DNA of 8,440 nt from Deltaproteobacteria bacterium UBA3076 (GTDB taxonomy: Bacteria; Desulfobacterota; Dissulfuribacteria; Dissulfuribacterales; UBA3076). The notes beneath the pieces were generated by a model. The model had not been told where the DNA came from. It saw only the letters and a program-made list of their open reading frames with translations, and searched no databases. The DNA lies in the NCBI GenBank assembly GCA_002367355.1, contig DFBQ01000129.1:1-8440 (forward strand), written 5' to 3'. A program made the position numbers and the translations under genes. Below, one piece after another: positions 6,455 to 8,440 of the stretch (the stretch's first letter is position 1; each line of letters starts with the position of its first letter).

Positions 6455-7903
6455 TTATAAAGGGGCCCGACTCCAAGGGTCCAGGGTCTCTTGAAGAAAG
6501 GCGGTTAGATCAAGCCGGTTTCCATTGTGCCACCAGCCTCTGAGTATGCTGCCGGTCTCAGGATTCAGTATCCAATTATCTCCCACGGCTTCGTTCAGGT
6601 ATTCCCAAAGACAGGCAGCTCCCATAAAGGCCTGAAAGTAGTCCAGTGAGTAGAAGTCAGGCATGAGATCAAAGAGATAGGTCTCCGGATCATAGTAAAA
6701 GCAGGTCTCCCTTCCCATCACTTCAGAGTAAAGGGACTGCCCCTTTTTCAGACGGCCAAGGCGGAAGTTCTCCACCTCAATAACCAGTTTTGCAGCGTAA
6801 CGGCGGGTCAGGGTGAGCAATTTCAGGGCATGGGCACCCGAGACGGTCTGAGCATTTTCAGCAGACAGCCCCAGGATTTCCTGAAGAAACTCCCTCGACA
6901 TACACATTCTCTGAAGAAGAAAGGCAAAGGCCTCTGATAGGGCCCCTGACTGAAAGAAGTCCTTTTCCTCAGGTGGTAGCGCCGGGTCTGTATAGATGAA
7001 GCTCAGGGCATGACCCAACTCGTGGAAAAGTGATTCCATATCCAACCATCCGTGAAGGGGCCCTACAATGACGTGCGCCTCTCCTGGTATATCCACAGGG
7101 ATACAGTAGGACTGGCGACCAGGAATGCCTTCCGAGTGGATATGGAGAGCCGGATTCCCAACAAGGTCCATTCCCCATTTGCGAAAAAAGCTCATGATCT
7201 TGTCTATGCTGATTTCCTGGGGAAAGAGGTGGTCCAGATAACGAAGCCCTAAGAGGTAAATGGCATCAAAACGGGAGGCGTCCTTCAGGGACAGGCCGGT
7301 AACCGTGTTTAGCCAATGTTCAACAAGACCTCTGTATGTCTCTCTGGTTTCACTGAGAAAGTCCTGGGCATGAGAACCCGACCCTGTCAGCGAGACGTCC
7401 CTTTTTTCTTCACAAAAGGCTATATATTCAGGATAACCAAGGTCGTGCTCCAACACATTAAAAAGGGCCTTCCACGAGGCATAACTGAAAGGGGCCAGAA
7501 AGGCGCAAATAGAGCGCGCTTCTTTGGCTAGTGCACTCCTGGTCCGGTTATCACCGGTTTCCTGGCACCATGTGATTACTTCGGTAAACGGGACATCCCG
7601 GGCATTCACCTTGGCCTTGGCTCCCCGCATCCATGTATTCAGCACAGCCTGAAACGGCTCTACCTTTGACCGGATAAAATAATCAACTGCCTGGTAGTAA
7701 ACCCGGCCGGCAAATCCCGCTGTACCAAAGGCGTGTTTTATTTCCTCAACGTCTGCCAAGTCCATGGGACCAGAGGGGTCATTCCGGTTCTGCTCTGATC
7801 CAAGATGGAGAGAAAGGTCACGCCTCCTCATTTCCTTGGTCATAGTCAGAAGCCTTTCCGTCCATTCACGGCAGACCTGGTTCTGAAGTTCTGAAGTGGT
7901 CAT
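6455..7903 (-). CDS. M3-like zinc metallopeptidase heading the biotin operon
   Basis: A 482-residue protein with no signal peptide, hence probably cytoplasmic. The zincin motif HELGH is at 294-298 (His294 and His298 zinc ligands, Glu295 catalytic). It is followed 26 residues later by Glu324 in GALSEAFAFL, the spacing of the third ligand in M3 (thimet oligopeptidase/oligoendopeptidase F) peptidases. The region before it, SYCIPVDIPGEAHVIV and LHGWLDMESLF, fits the M3 core strand and helix. Near the end, a Tyr-rich PDFYSLDYFQAFMGAA (415-430) may supply the transition-state tyrosine. The N-terminal 200 residues are mostly helical with no motif I know. The protein is shorter than typical M3 members (about 570-680). 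ATG 7903 has only a weak GAG upstream. The stop lies in a 12-base palindrome (6452-6463) that also contains the bioA ribosome site. Operon position suggests co-regulation with biotin synthesis, but its substrate is unknown. Confidence 0.8.
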   Translation of the reverse strand: MTTSELQNQVCREWTERLLTMTKEMRRRDLSLHLGSEQNRNDPSGPMDLADVEEIKHAFGTAGFAGRVYYQAVDYFIRSKVEPFQAVLNTWMRGAKAKVNARDVPFTEVITWCQETGDNRTRSALAKEARSICAFLAPFSYASWKALFNVLEHDLGYPEYIAFCEEKRDVSLTGSGSHAQDFLSETRETYRGLVEHWLNTVTGLSLKDASRFDAIYLLGLRYLDHLFPQEISIDKIMSFFRKWGMDLVGNPALHIHSEGIPGRQSYCIPVDIPGEAHVIVGPLHGWLDMESLFHELGHALSFIYTDPALPPEEKDFFQSGALSEAFAFLLQRMCMSREFLQEILGLSAENAQTVSGAHALKLLTLTRRYAAKLVIEVENFRLGRLKKGQSLYSEVMGRETCFYYDPETYLFDLMPDFYSLDYFQAFMGAACLWEYLNEAVGDNWILNPETGSILRGWWHNGNRLDLTAFLQETLDPWSRAPL

Positions 7904-7933
7904 TTATGTCTCATTCATGATTTCACTGTAAGT

Positions 7934-7964
7934 ACTATAGATTTTCAGATATTAAATTTCACAA
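7934..7964 (-). promoter_or_regulatory. Tentative promoter of the peptidase-bioA-bioB operon
   Basis: On the minus strand TTGTGA (7959-7964) and TATAGT (7934-7939) resemble -35 and -10 boxes but are 19 bases apart, longer than the ideal 17. They sit 31-61 bases before the peptidase ATG. I see no BirA-type operator (TTGTAAAC facing GTTTACAA) here. Confidence 0.25.
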
Positions 7965-7991
7965 GGCCAGAGGGAGGAATCCGAGTAAGTC

Positions 7992-8139
7992 GTAACTTTT
8001 CAATAACTCAGGGTAAGATGTCTGGATTCCCGCCTTCGCAGGAATGACGTTTGGATGTAACCGCCCGTCATTCCTGCGAAGGCAGGAATCCAGTGAATAG
8101 TCGCAAAAAGTAATCTACCCCAACTTATTGAGAAGTTAC
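7992..8139. repeat. MITE-like composite palindrome
   Basis: Inner arms 8022-8049 and 8066-8093 are complementary at 27 of 28 positions around a 16-base loop. Outer arms, beginning GTAACTT at 7992 and ending AAGTTAC at 8139, are also inversely related, at roughly three quarters of positions over 28 bases. Each inner arm is a hairpin by itself: ATTCCTGC-GAAG-GCAGGAAT (8070-8089) is perfect, and its partner at 8026-8045 has one mismatch. The core resembles the CTGGATTCC...GGAATGACG repeats I recall as dispersed in many proteobacterial genomes. There is no coding capacity, so it would move only with help from elsewhere. It begins 89 bases upstream of the peptidase start. Confidence 0.85.
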
Positions 8140-8300
8140 ATTTCAAATTTCAAATTTCCAGTTTCGACATCGGCATTCAATTCGATAATACACGCTTTTT
8201 CGAAAAAAGTGTAAACTGGTGAATGAAGGATGCCAAGATATCTTGTAACTGTTTGCTCAAAATTAAAGTATATCCTGTTTGTATTCGATTTATAATAATG

Positions 8301-8317
8301 GGCAATATTTTATTGCC
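8301..8317. repeat. Small perfect hairpin
   Basis: GGCAATA and TATTGCC form a perfect 7-base stem with a TTT loop. It has no adjacent gene end in the window and no long T-run, so its role is unclear. Confidence 0.4.
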
Positions 8318-8353
8318 ATCGCCCTCAAGTGTTACGTTTTTTGTAAGCGTTCA

Positions 8354-8440
8354 CAGGGCACAACATCTGCTTTGTTGTCTGGCACTTGAAGTATAGGGAG
8401 TACGTCTGCGTGCCCTCCGCCTCGCATCTGCAGCACCCTG
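8354..8440. repeat. Large imperfect palindrome reaching the window edge
   Basis: The left arm, starting CAGGGCAC at 8354 and ending GGCAC at 8385, is inversely related to the right arm 8410-8440 (GTGCC ... CACCCTG). About 18 of 31 positions match once one base is skipped, with the ends conserved, and a 24-base centre separates them. The unpaired flank GTAAGCGTTCA (8343-8353) suggests the repeat continues past the edge. The right arm is clearly more GC-rich than the AT-rich DNA to its left. It looks like a dispersed intergenic element, but copy number cannot be judged here. Confidence 0.45.

Larger units (their letters stand above)
7904..8440. other. Gene-free region of about 540 bases
   Basis: No reading frame with recognisable protein content was seen on either strand. 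Apart from the operon's upstream region it holds a 148-base palindrome (7992-8139), an AT-rich stretch with two TTTCAAA copies (8141-8154), a weak dyad CCAGTTT/AAACTGG (8158-8164 and 8213-8219), a small hairpin (8301-8317) and part of a second large palindrome (8354-8440). Confidence 0.6.

Noticed and set aside
8221..8236. Second sigma-54-like site on the minus strand (TTGGCATCCTTCATTC)
   Set aside because: It has TGGCA at -24 but lacks the GC at -12 at the required spacing, and the operon start is over 300 bases away.
7904..8260. BirA operator for the biotin operon
   Set aside because: Only a lone GTGTAAACT half-site is seen at 8209-8217 with no partner at the right spacing.

Overview
The window looks like chromosomal accessory sequence from an anaerobic, Desulfobacterota-type (old deltaproteobacterial) bacterium or a close relative. 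Pointers to this are a sigma-54 activator with a matching promoter, a BioB of the kind that lacks the usual Cys97 ligand, the edge of a probable [NiFe]-hydrogenase maturation protease, and many large dispersed palindromes between genes. This is inference from gene types; there is no rRNA or other marker. Every intact gene lies on the minus strand. Coding parts look moderately GC-rich and the gaps look AT-rich.

Layout from left to right. 1-61: first 20 codons of a probable hydrogenase maturation endopeptidase (minus). 62-273: nothing convincing. 274-515 (plus): frameshifted remains of a Uma2-family nuclease. 625-670: a REP-like hairpin. 703-1566: a secreted chymotrypsin-fold serine protease. 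Upstream of it are a candidate sigma-54 promoter (1634-1649) and small dyads (1681-1706). 1836-3230: an orphan NtrC-type sigma-54 activator. 3321-3343: another hairpin repeat. 3414-3886: a type II toxin-antitoxin pair. 3899-4054: a palindrome and direct-repeat region. 4123-7903: a tight three-gene operon read peptidase, bioA, bioB. 7904-8440: about 540 bases with no gene, holding a 148-bp MITE-like palindrome and the truncated start of a second large palindrome.

How the genes may work together. BioA makes 7,8-diaminopelargonate and BioB makes biotin from dethiobiotin. bioF and bioD are not in the window. The first gene of the operon is a zinc metallopeptidase of M3 appearance whose link to biotin is unexplained. 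The sigma-54 activator and the exported protease could form a regulator-target pair. The main points for follow-up are the Ser/Cys swap around the auxiliary cluster of BioB, an 8-bp tandem repeat inside bioA, the peptidase in the biotin operon, and the sigma-54/protease pairing.
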